DNA of 64,000 nucleotides from Oryzias latipes (GCF_002234675.1 NC_019876.2:12955245-13019244), one strand, 5' to 3'; numbered from the stretch's first letter, positions 1 through 11,883 are shown. A program made the numbers and translations. Notes: generated from the sequence alone by a model not told the origin.

Positions 1-3000
1 TCAAGCTGCTCGGGTTTCCACTGAGCGCACGCGGATGGCTCATGGAAAAATCTTGTTTTACAGCTCGCGTGTTCTTGGCCTCCATGCACGCTATGGGGAC
101 CTGTGTTTTTGGAGCTGCAGCCAGAGAAGCATCCAGCTTTGCTAAAACGTAGTCTGTGAAACTTTCAATCGGCGAGGACATGTCCGGAGACTGAGCGGCT
201 GTGTGGGGAATCGGGCTTGGGGCGGCAGACACCTTGCTGGATAGATTCAACGGGGCCAGAGGTAGTTTGCTAAAGCCAGACAGAGAAGCTCCCCATGTGG
301 AGACACCAGCCGGGTTACACACCATCACTGGGCTGGGAGAGGAGGGGGAGGGGGAGGAGGTTTTGAGGATGTTAACTGCTGCTGGGGTGGATGAAGGAGC
401 TGGAGGAGAGGGAGTCCTAACAGTGAGGTCAAAGGGAGAAGGAGAGTTGGAGGCCTGCAAAGGGCTGGAGTTGGCTTGATGGTAGTTTGGCGACCTCGAG
501 CAGCAGCTGGAGGGGCTGGACGAGCCGGAGGCTCTGAGGCAGCAGTAAGGCTTGTGGCGCTCCAGGGTCATCTGGTAGAAGAGGAGGTCTTTCTTCAGTT
601 CAGCGATTTCCTTCAGAAATGCAGAGTTTGATTGCTCAAGATCTTGAAGCTCCTGGAGAGATAAAAGCACACAAAAATAAGGGATGAGTAATCTATTAAA
701 GCAGTTAGAGAGGACAGGTAGGTGATTTCCTCAGATTTTGTTTGACATTATTCAAGTTAATTAAGGAAAAAAAGGAGCTGAAGTGAAAGTCACCCTCATC
801 TAAAGGTTAAAAGCAGGAAGCAAATTTTGCGAATATTTGCATTCCTGTTTGCAAAGATATGCCCAGGTGTCACATCTTATTCAAAGTGTTTGTGGCCTGT
901 CCTTCAGGAACTAAATAACCTATGACAAATTCCCTTGATTACACCCACTTTAGTCTGTTGTTTAATCATTCCCTTCTCCGACGTGAAATAGATCCCCTTT
1001 CTCTACCGAAGCGTTTCTGAGCAACAACCAGATTAGTTAACATTTTTTTTGGTAGAGCACCCTGCTAACATGCAGATTATTTAGTATTTTTCTGCAGAAG
1101 ACTCTGCAAACAATCAGATGATTTTTTTTATGTTTGGATGCAGCACTCTGTGAACTAGCAGATTAGTTATCCTTCTTGATTCAGCTGTCTTGTTTTAAAT
1201 GTTTGAATGCAGCAATATAAACTGTGTGACACGATAAAGACACGAATGACACGACTATTTATTTTATTATAATCCGAGTTCTTAGTAGCTGCTAGTACAA
1301 ACAAAATGGGCATTAGCCCTTCCAATGTATTGTTTTGGGAGTTTTTGCATAAATTCTGATTTTTTAAATTAAAATGACTAAAATAACTGAACTTTCTCAG
1401 ATGCACCTGTTCATAGAGTGAAGCTGATTCTTCAACCGAAGAAGCTTTTCTTAAAATGACCCAGAAAAGTGGATATCTAACACGAATGTGAGTAACCAGA
1501 GACAAAACCTGCTGGTCAGGATATCTTTACACTTTCTTGTCTTATTATATGTCTTTTTTACAAGCTGCTCAACCACTAGAGCTGGTTTCTGACGGCTAAT
1601 GATGGATTTGGAGGACATGTCAGTTTTTCTAACCTGCTAATCACATCCGTCAGTCCTGACTGATAAGGCCTCACGCATATTCCTTCTTTTTAAGACCACT
1701 TTTCGCCTGCTTCTGAGGAGAGGGGCAGACACGCAAAGCCCTCAGTGTCTTCAGGCCCTTTGCCGATTTGATTTTTAACACACTAAAACGGCAAAATTTA
1801 AAGCAGTGAGCAGAATTCCCCCCCCCCCTTCTTGTCACAATAAAGAGTATTTAGAAGGAGGAAAAAAAGTTGCACAGTGAACTGTTTGTGTCTCACTTCA
1901 ATTTAGTGCCTCTGAGGGTCCAATATATGTGTTCCTGTGGTCCAGTTATGACTCACAAGGTGCAAAAATGAATGTGCTTCCAAGAAACATAGAATATGTT
2001 TAATAGAAATGCACTTTTACCTCAATCGTTGATTTTGAAGTGAAGCATTAGTTAAAAAGTTGGAACAAACTTTGGGAAATCTGCTGTTGGAAAGGCTTTC
2101 TAGTCATTAGTCAGCACTGATGAGCATTCAGTATCTGCAGTCAGTCTCAGAAAGGGGGGAGGAGACCGCATGGGGGAGGGCCAAACAGCAGAAAGCCCTT
2201 CTCTTAAGAGGAGTATTTACAAGAAATGGTTGCGTGCGCGCTGGCGGATTGCACAACGCGCACACGCCTGAGGGTGTGACTGAAACGGTATAGAAAGTGC
2301 CCCGACGGTGGACAAATGAAGGAAAACAGGAAGTAAGGGAATCTTGCAGGAATGCTTCAGACCTCGTGAAGCTCGTCGGCTCTTTCAGTTTGTTTCCTGC
2401 GGCTCTTCCTCGCTGCATCCCTGTTCTTCTCTCGCCGTTTGGTCACTCTTTGGACAGTCTTTCGGGGTTTGCGGTCCTTCTCCTGCAAAAACATGAATTT
2501 AAATTGATTCATGCTTAGAGCAAACACACTTGTTTTTCTAACAGTTCCTGCACTTTTTTTTTTGGTGTCAGATTTTTTTATTGCAATCTGTCTTTATAGA
2601 TGTTTGGACTTTGAGAAGAAATCTATCACAAGACGACACATGATCTCTTAAAGTAAGATGAACCCTCCCCAAAAAATAAGACAACAACCAATTTGTACTA
2701 GGCAGCAAAAATAAATAAATAAGCAAAAATAAATAATATATTTTTATGAGCAAATTGAATGAACTGATGCATCATTTTCTCTTTGCTAAAGGTAAAACAT
2801 AATGTTCCTGCTGCAGGATTCCCAGAATGAGCAACCTTCATTTGCGCTGAACAAGGACAAGAAACAGAAGGATCAGTTATATTTTGAACAAACCCTGAAA
2901 AATATATTTTTCCATTTTTTCTTTTGTAATCCAGCAGTGTGCCTGCAGCCACTTCAAAATAAATTGATTTTTGTTCAATAAAAAAAGACCTTTTTAAGTA

Positions 3001-4183
3001 ACTTCACATTGACAAATCTTTTTCATTGCATTTATATTTTATTATGTAAAATGAACACTATAAGGTAAGTAAATTATAAGTTAAGTTGAAGTCCTTATGT
3101 CGACTGTAGGGAGCAACAATCAAATATCAGGTACTTTCGTTCAATTAAATATAAAGACTTTTGTGTAATATTATATTTTTTTAAAAGGCTGCTGTTTGTT
3201 CATCAATGTTTATCCGGCTTTGAAGCATTCTAGAGTGAATTTATCAAGAAAAGTTGGATTTTTTATAGAGAAAAGGGGAGATTGTTTGTTCTTTTTGCCC
3301 CTGAACTTTTGAATTCACTCCTCTGACATTTGTTAAATCGATTCATTTTGAGTCCTTTTAACAAAACTTTCATGAATCGCACTTTTCTTCATCTGTCTGA
3401 TTTGACGGGGTGTGCTGTTGTAAATGTGATCTCTGAAAGGAGCCTTACAAAAAAAAATTATAAATATTTGAAATGATAAAAACATATTTTTATATATTTT
3501 TCAGTTCAACCCCCAATTAAATTGCAGAATTAATAGAATGAACAGAAATTATCCCGGATTAATGAACGATTAGATCAAATTAAATTAAGAATAATGTGCA
3601 TTTCTGAGCTACAGCTCACAGACCATATTACCTGCAGATTTTGCAGCATTAGGAAAAAATGTATTTTCTTGAAATGTGGAGGTGCAAATAACTTTTTTTT
3701 GTCTTTTTAGCTCATTTTCAAGCAAACCCAGACTGGAACCTTTGGGCGTTCATGTTCACAAATGCAGGGAACATGATATGAATGAAGCATGTTTTTCTAG
3801 GTTTGATAGAAAGTTGGGAAATGAAGAAGGTTTACAGCTGCAGGCGACAGATCGATGTCAAGAAAAGCTGAATGCAAGCTAAACTAAAGTGTTTTAAAGT
3901 ATAAAAAATGTTGATTGTATCAAAGTATTGCAAGGGCATAAACAGACAGAAAAAAACATCCGAATTATGGTTTTAGGAGAAGATAAAATGAGAAAATACT
4001 TATTTCATATAAAGAAAATTGTACACATTCACATATGCTTTTTAAATTACACTTCTTTTTATGAACTGAGTTTAAGAAAAAACAAATCCTTACCATCCCA
4101 GATGTGCTGCTGAGACTATCTTCAGCTGAGAGAAAGTCAGGGCTGCTGGAGTCCATCATGATCAACGCATGCATATCTGACAT
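1..4183 (-). CDS. batf2: batf2-like bZIP transcription factor (3' part outside window)
   Basis: Three coding exons on the minus strand: 4183-4094, 2482-2363 and 652-1, all with GT/AG junctions in phase. Exon 1 encodes an acidic, serine-rich start (MSDMHALIMMDSSSPDF). Exon 2 encodes the bZIP basic region, including KRREKNRDAARKSRRKQ, which has the N-x3-A-A-x2-S-R DNA-contact pattern. Exon 3 begins with the leucine zipper (residues ELQDLEQSNSAFLKEIAEL) and continues as a long Ser/Pro-rich tail to the window edge with no stop. BATF and BATF3 are about 120 residues and lack such a tail, so BATF2 fits best. Human BATF2 also lies beside ARL2, as here. The family forms heterodimers with JUN at AP-1/IRF composite sites in the nucleus. 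The start could be the Met at residue 1, 9 or 10. Identity is inferred from zipper, tail and synteny. Confidence 0.85.
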
Positions 4184-4412
4184 CCTGCAGATGTGGATCT
4201 TCTCTGGCTACAGAAGGAATCCCTACTCTGATCTAGACTGTGCTAACAGACAGAAGTCAGTGACACACCTGTGGAGCGTGCACCACGTGGGTCTGTGCGT
4301 GAAGGCTCTGCAGGTGTCTGCAGCTGCTTGGTGACTCGTGCAGTGAAGCAGCAGCGCAGCTTGACGGTCGGTTTATGAACGGAGCGATGATGTAACGTGA
4401 TGTCACCCCTCC

Positions 4413-4422
4413 TTTCAGTTTC
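4413..4422 (-). promoter_or_regulatory. ISRE core upstream of batf2
   Basis: The plus strand reads TTTCAGTTTC (minus GAAACTGAAA), an exact match to the interferon-stimulated response element core GAAANNGAAA bound by IRF/ISGF3 factors. It lies about 230 bp upstream of the batf2 start codon. Mammalian BATF2 is interferon-inducible through IRF1, so the location makes biological sense. A 10-bp match alone is weak evidence. Confidence 0.5.
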
Positions 4423-5071
4423 GATTTATTTTAAATGGGCTCTTTGCTTTAAACCGTGCTGCCTTCACGTGCAGATTGTTGGTTGAAGTCATCGGGTTGT
4501 AGCAAACGCAACGGAGGGAGCAACATTCATTTTTTTCAAAGCAAGCTCCGCAATAAAACAGGACAAACCGCAGGTTTCTGATAATCACGTGTTTGGTAAA
4601 GATATACTGGTTTTAAATGTGAACGGACGGAGCGGTGGCGCGTGTGGGGGCTGCGATTGCCGCCAACACTTGAACGCATCACCGTCAATTTAACGGGGTG
4701 CCGTGGAGAATATTGCCATATTTGTAGTACAGGTTCCGATTTTCACCGGAAATGAGCTGCCGACCCTCCACACCTGTAACAGAAAGCCTCCCACCTGAGA
4801 ATAACAACAGTTTGCGGCATTCCATAAATGACGTACCACCTTAAAAAGAAAAAAAAATCCTAAAGGAGATGCTATTTCCGTTGCCTTGTGTGAAAGTTTA
4901 TTTTTTATCAAGTAAAGCTATTTGGAAATATTTTACATAATTATTCATCAACTACACTTTGCAAAAAGTTACTTTTTAAAGTATGGAATGAGTATACGTA
5001 TAGCAAATGTACTATGTATGTATGTGTAGTGTTATGACTGAAAAGGTCTTCAGACTAATTTTACAGTATAT
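4423..5071. other. non-coding upstream region between batf2 and arl2
   Basis: No coding exon is supported here. CACGTG E-box cores occur near 4467 and 4586, on the upstream side of batf2. The rest is AT-rich and unremarkable. Confidence 0.4.
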
Positions 5072-5506
5072 CAGGGGTGTCAAACTCATTTTCACTGGGG
5101 GCCACATCAGCATCGTGGCTGTCCTCAAAGGGCCAGATATAACTTATACATGTGACTAAATGTAATTAAAAATAAACGTACTCCTTAATGTTAAAAAAAC
5201 TCATTATTTATTGACTATAACTTTTTAAAATGACAATTACAGCATAGAAAACATATATTTGCTTGTTACTCTAGCAAAACTCCTTTTAAATTTGATTCTG
5301 TCACGTTAGTTTATATGGACAGTGTTTAAGTCCTAATGTGTAGTTCCCTAATTCCATATTTTACGTCAGATTCCCCCTATATGAATAAATACACACCAGT
5401 TTTTATTTTTGTTTTAAGAAATTAAAAACTTTAATGCACTCGGGGGCCACATAAATTGACACGGCGGGCCACATTTGGCCTGTGGGCCTTGAGTTTGACA
5501 CATGTG
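5072..5506. mobile_element. hAT-type non-autonomous DNA transposon
   Basis: The ends are terminal inverted repeats: left CAGGGGTGTCAAACTCA, right the complement of CACATGTGTCAAACTCA. The flanks are 8-bp near-identical duplications, CAGTATAT (5064-5071) and CAGTATAG (5507-5514), diagnostic of hAT insertion. The subterminal stretches read GGGGGCCACAT and are mirrored at the other end. The interior is AT-rich with no transposase. This is a common vertebrate hAT design. Confidence 0.85.
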
Positions 5507-6825
5507 CAGTATAGTGTATAAAAAGTAAACTTCAAGTATACTGCCGCCTTTCTAAGTATACTTGTAGTACGCTTAAATATACTACTTTTTGCTGAGGGTG
5601 TATTTATTTTATTTAAAAAGAAAAGCAAAAAAACAGTTAATAAAGAGAAATAAAAAAAGCTATTGTGTGTCATTCTGTAAGATGGAACCATTATGTTATT
5701 AAAATTTAAAAAGTTGTCTATTTTTTTTACTTGTCCTGTCCAGCAGCTGAGCAAACAGAGAAAAGCTAAATGCCTCTTGTGTTTTACTGTTACATTGATT
5801 TTTTTAAACAGATCATTTTCATCTAGCAATAGGGGAATTTATCAAAATTAAAGTCAGAGCAAAGGAAAAATAAAATGTGAGATGTTTTTTTGTTTGTTTG
5901 TAATGGTAACAGTTTGTTCAGATTTCTTTTGATAAATGAGAAATATAGTTTTACTTGCTACACGTAATTGTGTGCTTACATTTTAATGAACAAATACATG
6001 AAATGTATGTGTTTTTAATTTTCATTTTGCATAATATTGAAGAGGTCATTGGAAGGATTTAGTGAATATTTGGTTTCGAAAAACAAGCAAATCTAAAAAA
6101 CAAACCACAACTTTCAGCCTTCAGCATTTTACTGCCTTGACTTTCAAATATTTTACTTTTCATTGCTTATTCATATATATATTTTACCTCCCCTTAGCCT
6201 ACATCATTCAAGTCACAGTAAGTTGACATGACATCCTGCTCTTCCAGTTTGACGAGCTAACCATTCCACTGGCTCATTTAATTTGCATGTAATCATCGCG
6301 CATTCCTGGGTCATATCCAGACTCTTCCCACAGTCCAAACTCATGCTTCATAGGTTAATTAAATTTAATTTGTCCCTCAGATGTGCATTTGAGTGCATGT
6401 GGTTGTCTGTCTCGCTGTCCTTTGCCCGACAGTAACTGGGCAGGCCACTTCAACCCTGTGACCCTAAAGAGGAATTAGCAAGTTTTTAAAAGAATAGATG
6501 GGTTCCTCCTACTTGTAAACTGCCAAAGTAACATCCAACTTCTATTTTTTATACATGAAATTTCTAAAAATGACCGCCTGTATTTATTTAGGGAATTTGT
6601 GCGCATAATGCAGGTGTGGGGCGTGCAACAGAGCTAATTTTTTAGGGCTTTATACTTTGAAATGCTCCTGGGTTAAACAGGGTATTGAGGTTCAGGCAAT
6701 CCCAGGTAGTTCTTAAATTCCACTTGATGTTAAACATTTTGAGTGTGAAATATTGCACATGCAGCTTCAAGGTGTCCTCTTTTCAATATGAGAGAGTTGG
6801 TGTTTTTAACCATATATATATATAT
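5507..6825. other. AT-rich intergenic DNA without a gene
   Basis: No exon or RNA gene is supported. The only structured item is the first copy of an 80-bp duplicated segment at 5841-5920. Confidence 0.4.
5841..5920 (+). repeat. 80-bp direct duplicate, copy 1
   Basis: This segment begins ATCAAAATTAAAGTCAGAGC and is repeated with only a few changes at 6826-6905, about 985 bp downstream. It is flanked by ordinary sequence here. Confidence 0.85.
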
Positions 6826-7039
<214 letters not shown>

Positions 7040-7172
7040 TATATGGTTGTTTTTCAGCCAACTAGGTGGTGCTGCTGTACAAAAAAGACACTGTAATGAA
7101 TGTCTATGGTTGTTTGGTCAAAGAAACAACAGTGTTATGTCGAGGTGAGCCCGGCTATTTCAGTTTCTGTGG

Positions 7173-7575
7173 TAGGGGTTTAACAATTAATCAACTTAAT
7201 TGATATATCGATTTATATTCCTACAATCCAACCAGATCCATCTGTCTGAGGCAAGTTGTTTTTTAACCCTTGTGCTATCCTATGGGGTCAAGATGACCAC
7301 TGACGTCTTCTCCGTACCATGATAAAGGTGGATAAAGGTGGAAAGATTTCATGTAATCCATGGACACCAGTGAAGATCACAAATCATTGAAGAAAAAAGG
7401 TTCAGAGCACTGTCTAGTGGGTCTAGATGACCCAACTCCCAAAGTGCCTAGGATAGCACAAGGGTTCAATTGACCTATACCATTGTAAACTTGTTTCAAA
7501 ATGACGTAAATTGATCATATTGATCTTGGAAAATACAATTTGCATTGAGACATGATAGCTTTATTTTACTAGTAT
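7173..7575 (+). mobile_element. hAT-like element remnant interrupted by a second element
   Basis: The left part begins TAGGGGTTTAACAATTAATC and includes CCAACCAGATCCATCTGTC. The right part after 7466 includes CCTATACCATTGTAAAC. The same blocks occur uninterrupted at 13362-13822, so the 202 bp at 7265-7466 is a later insertion. The right end is indistinct. Confidence 0.6.
7265..7466. mobile_element. piggyBac-like MITE
   Basis: Perfect 18-bp inverted repeats: AACCCTTGTGCTATCCTA at the left and its complement at the right. The left end abuts TTAA, the piggyBac target; the right side reads TTCAA, a near match. The interior carries GGGGTCAAGATGACC-type palindromic pieces and no coding sequence. 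Confidence 0.8.
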
Positions 7576-7591
7576 GTAAAAACAACACCGT

Positions 7592-7712
7592 TTTTTATTT
7601 TTTCAGAGTTTTTTTTTTTTTTTTGCTAAAAACGGAAAAATCACAATTAAAAAACCACTGGCAGCACTTTTTCAATAGATCAAATAACGTTTGAAATGGG
7701 ACGAGTCAAAAA
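7592..7712 (-). mobile_element. 5'-end fragment of repeat family A
   Basis: On the minus strand this resembles the 5' end of the family seen whole at 42061-42664 and 63139-63823: a terminus ending near GACTCGTCCCATTTC, then AATAGATC, then CCGTTTTTAGC and a poly-A stretch. It is a short decayed fragment. Confidence 0.5.
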
Positions 7713-8021
7713 TGTCTCAACTTTTGAGCCAATTTGATTCATACCCACTACAGCCACTTGGCGGCGCCAAAACCTACCGATCACACAAGAAACGCCTCCA
7801 AACATCAACACGCCCACAACTCGCGGTAGACCAATCGTCTTCGTCTCCGGGATTCCACAACAACCAATCAAAGGAATCAACAAATCAAATGCTGTGTTGG
7901 GCGGAACTGGGACAGCAAACTCTTCCTGGATTGTGATGCTGCACATGAAAGCTACGCATAACATAATCAAAGCCCCTTTTGTGTACATTTATATTTACAT
8001 ATATTTTATTTTCGGTTAGAA

Positions 8022-9902
8022 ATGGGGTTGATGACGATTTTGAAGAAGATGAAGCAAAAAGAGCGCGAGGTTAGACTCCTGATGCTGTATCCTTCTTGTA
8101 ACGGTTTAGCTGGGCTACACTACAGTGAGTTAGCCTTTCCTAGCCAAACGGATGTTTTCTGTTTACAAACCACGATACATGTAATGTAATTAAGTTTAAA
8201 CAAACGCATGACGGGCTAACACATTAAACTAATAATGTTGCATTATCGGAGCTTTGCTGTACTAGTTATTGTCATTAATGGGGGCGTGCAGAGGTCTGGA
8301 CAACGCTGGAAAAACCACCATTCTGAAGAAATTTAACGGTGAAGACGTCAGCACCATCTCCCCCACCCTGGGCTTTAACATCAAGACTCTGGAGCACAGG
8401 GGGTAGGAGACCAAATATATACATTTTAGGCATAGTTTTTATATACAGAGATGTTTTTTTTTTAGATATAATAGTTTATATATTTAGATTTTTTTCTTGT
8501 TATAAATTTTTTTATTAGCTTTATACAAAAAATTATTAAGCGTAAACATTGAAATGTTGATTTTAAACACTTTTAACGCTGTTTTCTTGTTAGTCTTGAG
8601 CACTTGTGTTGCATCTCAGCCAGAAATTTGTAAATCTAACTAACAAAATCAAATTAGAGCAGATTACGTTACCTTTACCTCCTTAATTTTAACTATAAGG
8701 CTCCCTTAAAATCCTTGAATTTGTTCAAAAATTAAAATTAAATCTGTCTAATTTGGTGCACCTTAAATCTGGTTGTGCTAACTGACATCTAATTACTTTA
8801 CAGCAACCTTTTAAAATGAAAAGCTTTTATTTTTGCTTACCCAATGGAGGGGTGAAAGAGTCACACGTGGCTCTGGAGCTGCGGGTTGCAGCCCCTTGGT
8901 ATAAACTCTCCTAACAAACAATTTGTGTTTACTTGGGATGTTGTTTTTCTTAAGACTTAAATCTGAATATTTCATAGAGATAAACAAATAAATAAAAATA
9001 GGAAGCATTCCTGAAAAAAAAAAACCCCCAATGATTGAAGACTTAGATGTCTGCTTTCAAGGGGGAGGATTGGGCGATTGATCACGTTTTGAGGTCAGAT
9101 TAATTCATTTGACAGTATTTTGGTTTAAAATGTGTTCTACTGAAAAACTAAAATACCAGCTGCAATTCACCGTAAATGTACAACATGTTCTAAAACAGCC
9201 TTTGTGAACCGTAAAACTTAAATTTGAATATTTTAACTTTCTATAACGTTGTCTGTCACTTTCTCCCAGGTTTAAATTGAACATCTGGGATGTGGGCGGT
9301 CAGAAGTCACTGCGCTCCTACTGGAGGAACTATTTTGAGAGCACGGATGGGCTGGTGTGGGTGGTGGACAGCGCAGACAGACTCCGACTAGACGATTGCA
9401 AGCAGGAGCTGAGAACCCTCCTGCTGGAGGAGGTAAAGACCCACTGCAATGAAACTGGGGTTTTTAACATGTTCTTTTATAGAAACTATGTCCTATGACA
9501 TCGGTTTTTCAATTTTGGCTAAAAACGGCAAAATAATCACAAAAGGATGTTTGTACAATAGATCAAAAGGTGATGGGAGTGCGTCTCTAATGTAATATTT
9601 TTGATTTAACGCCCCTGCAGAGGTTAGCAGGAGCCACGTTGCTGGTGTTTACAAATAAACAAGACTTACCCGGTGCTTTATCTAAAGAAGCGATACGAGA
9701 GGTAAGCCTCTAAGGTCTTCATTGAGCGTTAATGTTTTGGATTTGACCACCTGATGTTCTCCTGCAGGCACTGGCCCTGGATGAGATCAAAACCCACCAC
9801 TGGTGCGTCATTGGCTGCAGTGCAATAACAGGAGAAAACCTTCTGGCTGGGGTGGACTGGCTGGTAGACGACATCGCTGCACGGATCTTCACTAAAGACT
9901 GA
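8022..9902 (+). CDS. arl2: ADP-ribosylation factor-like protein 2
   Basis: Five exons: 8022-8086, 8292-8402, 9270-9432, 9621-9701 and 9768-9902, all with GT/AG junctions. They total 184 codons plus stop, the family's exact length. The start [16 protein letters not shown] matches vertebrate Arl2. The G1 loop GLDNAGKTT spans the exon 1/2 junction. The switch region ([15 protein letters not shown]), WDVGGQ (G3), NKQD (G4) and SA (G5) are all present, so it should bind GTP. Arl2 works with tubulin cofactors and with the BART/PDE6D cargo carriers in cytosol, centrosome and mitochondria. An AATAAA signal follows 47 bp after the stop. It is divergent from batf2 and convergent with the snoRNA host gene. 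Confidence 0.97.
8856..8901 (-). mobile_element. hAT terminal fragment in arl2 intron 2
   Basis: The minus strand reads CAAGGGGCTGCAACCCGCAG, followed by a GGAGCC block. This is the terminus of a hAT family also seen near 28900, 29988 and 38420. Only the end is recognisable. Confidence 0.45.
9484..9598 (-). mobile_element. 5'-end fragment of repeat family A in arl2 intron 3
   Basis: The minus strand carries the family-A 5' end: GACGCACTCCCATCACC, then TTTTGATCTATTG, CCGTTTTTAGCC, and AGGACATAG. The rest of the element is absent. It lies within the 188-bp third intron and so makes up most of it. Confidence 0.65.
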
Positions 9903-9948
9903 AACCAGATCAGAGCTGTTTTTAGGAGTTTTTTTGTGCAATTGTTTA

Positions 9949-9954
9949 AATAAA
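9949..9954 (+). promoter_or_regulatory. arl2 polyadenylation signal
   Basis: Canonical AATAAA about 47 bp after the arl2 stop codon, the first such hexamer downstream. Confidence 0.7.
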
Positions 9955-10224
9955 TGTTGCCATTAATACTGCGCTGATTTGGAGTTCTTGCTTTGAGCTG
10001 AATGTCTAGTTTGATTTCAAGCATTAAAATGGAATGTGCCTATAAAATGTAACCCATCCAAGATGGCCTAGGAAACCTATTCAGATTGGCATACATCACA
10101 TTAGGATTAATTTTAATGTTTGCTTGGAATGCATAGATGGTAAAGGTGAAGGAGATCTACCTCATCTGCAGGTACATCATAGCTAACATGCTTTACTTTC
10201 AGCCAAATTCCCCCTTTTAAGTTG

Positions 10225-10600
10225 GTATTTTATCCACATTCCAGACAGAAACTTTAATCTCCCAAAGGAGAAATTCAGGTGTCCAGTAGCAAACCACACA
10301 CACCAGTAAAAAAGTTCACAGAATCAGTTCATTAAACAGCCTGATAGCTGTAGGGACAAATTAGTTCTTAAAGTACTCCATCATGCAGTGCAGTGAAAGG
10401 AGCCCATTACTCTGCGCTCCTCTGACCAGACAGTGTTGTGCAAGGGGTGTCTGGGATTGTCCAGGATGCTCTGAGTCAAGGCCATCATCCTCTTCTGCAG
10501 CACAGATCCCAGAGTCCAAGCCCTCCTCCCGATCACAGATGCACCTCTTAATCAGTTTGTCCAACCGAGTGCAATCCTTTGTGGTCATACTGCCACATAG
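10225..10600 (-). mobile_element. decayed LINE 3' end
   Basis: The minus-strand translation retains TRLDKLIKR and PGQSQTPLAQHC, resembling the conserved C-terminal segment of fish non-LTR retrotransposon proteins (typical form L-DKLIKR ... HPLHNTV). The frame is broken. The exact clade cannot be fixed here. Confidence 0.6.
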
Positions 10601-11035
10601 ACACTCACCACAACCGACCTTTCGCCAGCCCTCCCAGTTCTGGCTCTGATTCAGTCCAGCCTTGACCGCCAGTGTCGGGGTGAGGGGGGGTCTCTGCTTG
10701 CTCTGAGGTCATCCCAAATACTTTCCAGTCATGCTTCACCATTTGAAATTTCTCCTTACTAAAATCCCATTCCAGTTGTGTCATTTGTTTTGTTATATTT
10801 AGTTCTTATCAGATTAAGTTGTATGTTTACCAACAGAAAAACCTGGTTAATGTTCACAAATTTTGACAAGTCATGTCAAGTTGCACACATTTTTTTATTA
10901 AATGTTCAAAGTTTAAAAAACAAAACTTCATTCTTCAAAAAGGCACCACAGACCATCCAGCCTAAAAAGACAAATAACAAATTCAGCCATTTGTGTTTAT
11001 CATTCGTTTACATTTTAAACAGTTCATTTCCCTAC

Positions 11036-11108
11036 AAAGATCAGAGGGGTTAACCAATCAGTCATGAATTCTCAGACTGGGGCGGTAATAGGAACTCATC
11101 ACGTCTGC
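11036..11108 (-). ncRNA. snord31: C/D box snoRNA SNORD31, copy a
   Basis: C box GTGATGA, guide TTACCGCCCCAGT before D' CTGA, C' region ATGACTGA, D box CTGA. The TGATGAGTT start and the guide match human U31 closely, which directs methylation of 28S rRNA. It lies in the last host intron. Confidence 0.93.
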
Positions 11109-11255
11109 AAACATCTCCAGAAATCTCTCCAGGGTCAACAGAAACTCACCATCGTGGAGTTGGTTGAACAGAAGCTTCTCCTGTTGAAGACAAAGACCTT
11201 TCACTCATTACTGAATTAAAAAACAAAAAACAGAAAAACAATTTGAGCCTTTATA

Positions 11256-11459
11256 GTTTCTGGGCTGTGATCAGATTTTCATCTTCAGTTATTTCAAGTG
11301 TGACCTCCCTCTCCATCAGAGCCCAGCAGACCACCTTACACCTGGGGGGAGGGTTCTCGGTGCCAGACTGGGTCAACAGGAGAGGGACGCTGCCTTGAAG
11401 CAAAGGCCTGAACCTTCCAACTGCACACCAGAGCACATCATCTTCACAATCCCAGAAAC
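11256..11459 (-). ncRNA. candidate long C/D-type RNA, not recognised
   Basis: This occupies host intron 10, the only one without a known snoRNA. The 5' strand GTTTCTGGGATTGTGA pairs with the 3' strand TCACAGCCCAGAAAC: nine pairs, a small bulge, then five pairs. Just inside the stem lie ATGATGT (a C box with one change) and CTGA (a D box), the geometry of C/D snoRNAs. The length, about 204 nt, exceeds typical box C/D RNAs of 60-130 nt. A 61-codon open frame (11251-11436) overlaps it, but no conserved peptide is recognised. Structure is seen; function is inferred from position. Confidence 0.45.
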
Positions 11460-11629
11460 TTGGCTGGCATTTTATTTACCCGTCAATGCTTCAGGAGTGT
11501 GACGTCGCCTTGAACTGTAGTCAGCTGACAGATAAAGATGTCCTGGTGTTATTGACCTGCAGAGTCAACACGACAGCAGCATGAGAAGGCAGCAAGCTTT
11601 TTTAGAGGTTCTCTTTAATTAACAATGCA

Positions 11630-11694
11630 GATCAGAGGGGATACCAATCAGTCATGAACTTTCAGACTGGGGCGGTATAAGTAAACTTCATCCT
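11630..11694 (-). ncRNA. snord31: C/D box snoRNA SNORD31, copy b
   Basis: C box AGGATGA (one mismatch), guide ATACCGCCCCAGT before D' CTGA, then TCATGACTGATTGG and D box CTGA. It shares the U31 guide with copy a at 11036-11108. It lies in host intron 9. Confidence 0.85.
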
Positions 11695-11883
11695 TTCTGA
11701 GAATCAGTGGCCACAAGCTCTCAAAAATAAAACAACCTACCAACCTTGCTCGACAAAGTTGTTCCTCCCTAAAGCAGCTCCATCCCCACATCAGATAAAC
11801 TCCACCTAAAATACAGGAAATAGTTTAAACATGCGAGATTTAAACTCCAACACCATCTGAAGCTGAACGCAAATGTCCAAGTT

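Noticed and set aside
9719-10024. 101-codon frame antisense to the last arl2 exon
   Set aside because: Shadow of arl2 coding sequence with no independent support.
11251-11436. 61-codon frame in host intron 10
   Set aside because: No conserved peptide recognised and the segment is better explained as a structured RNA; kept only as an alternative.
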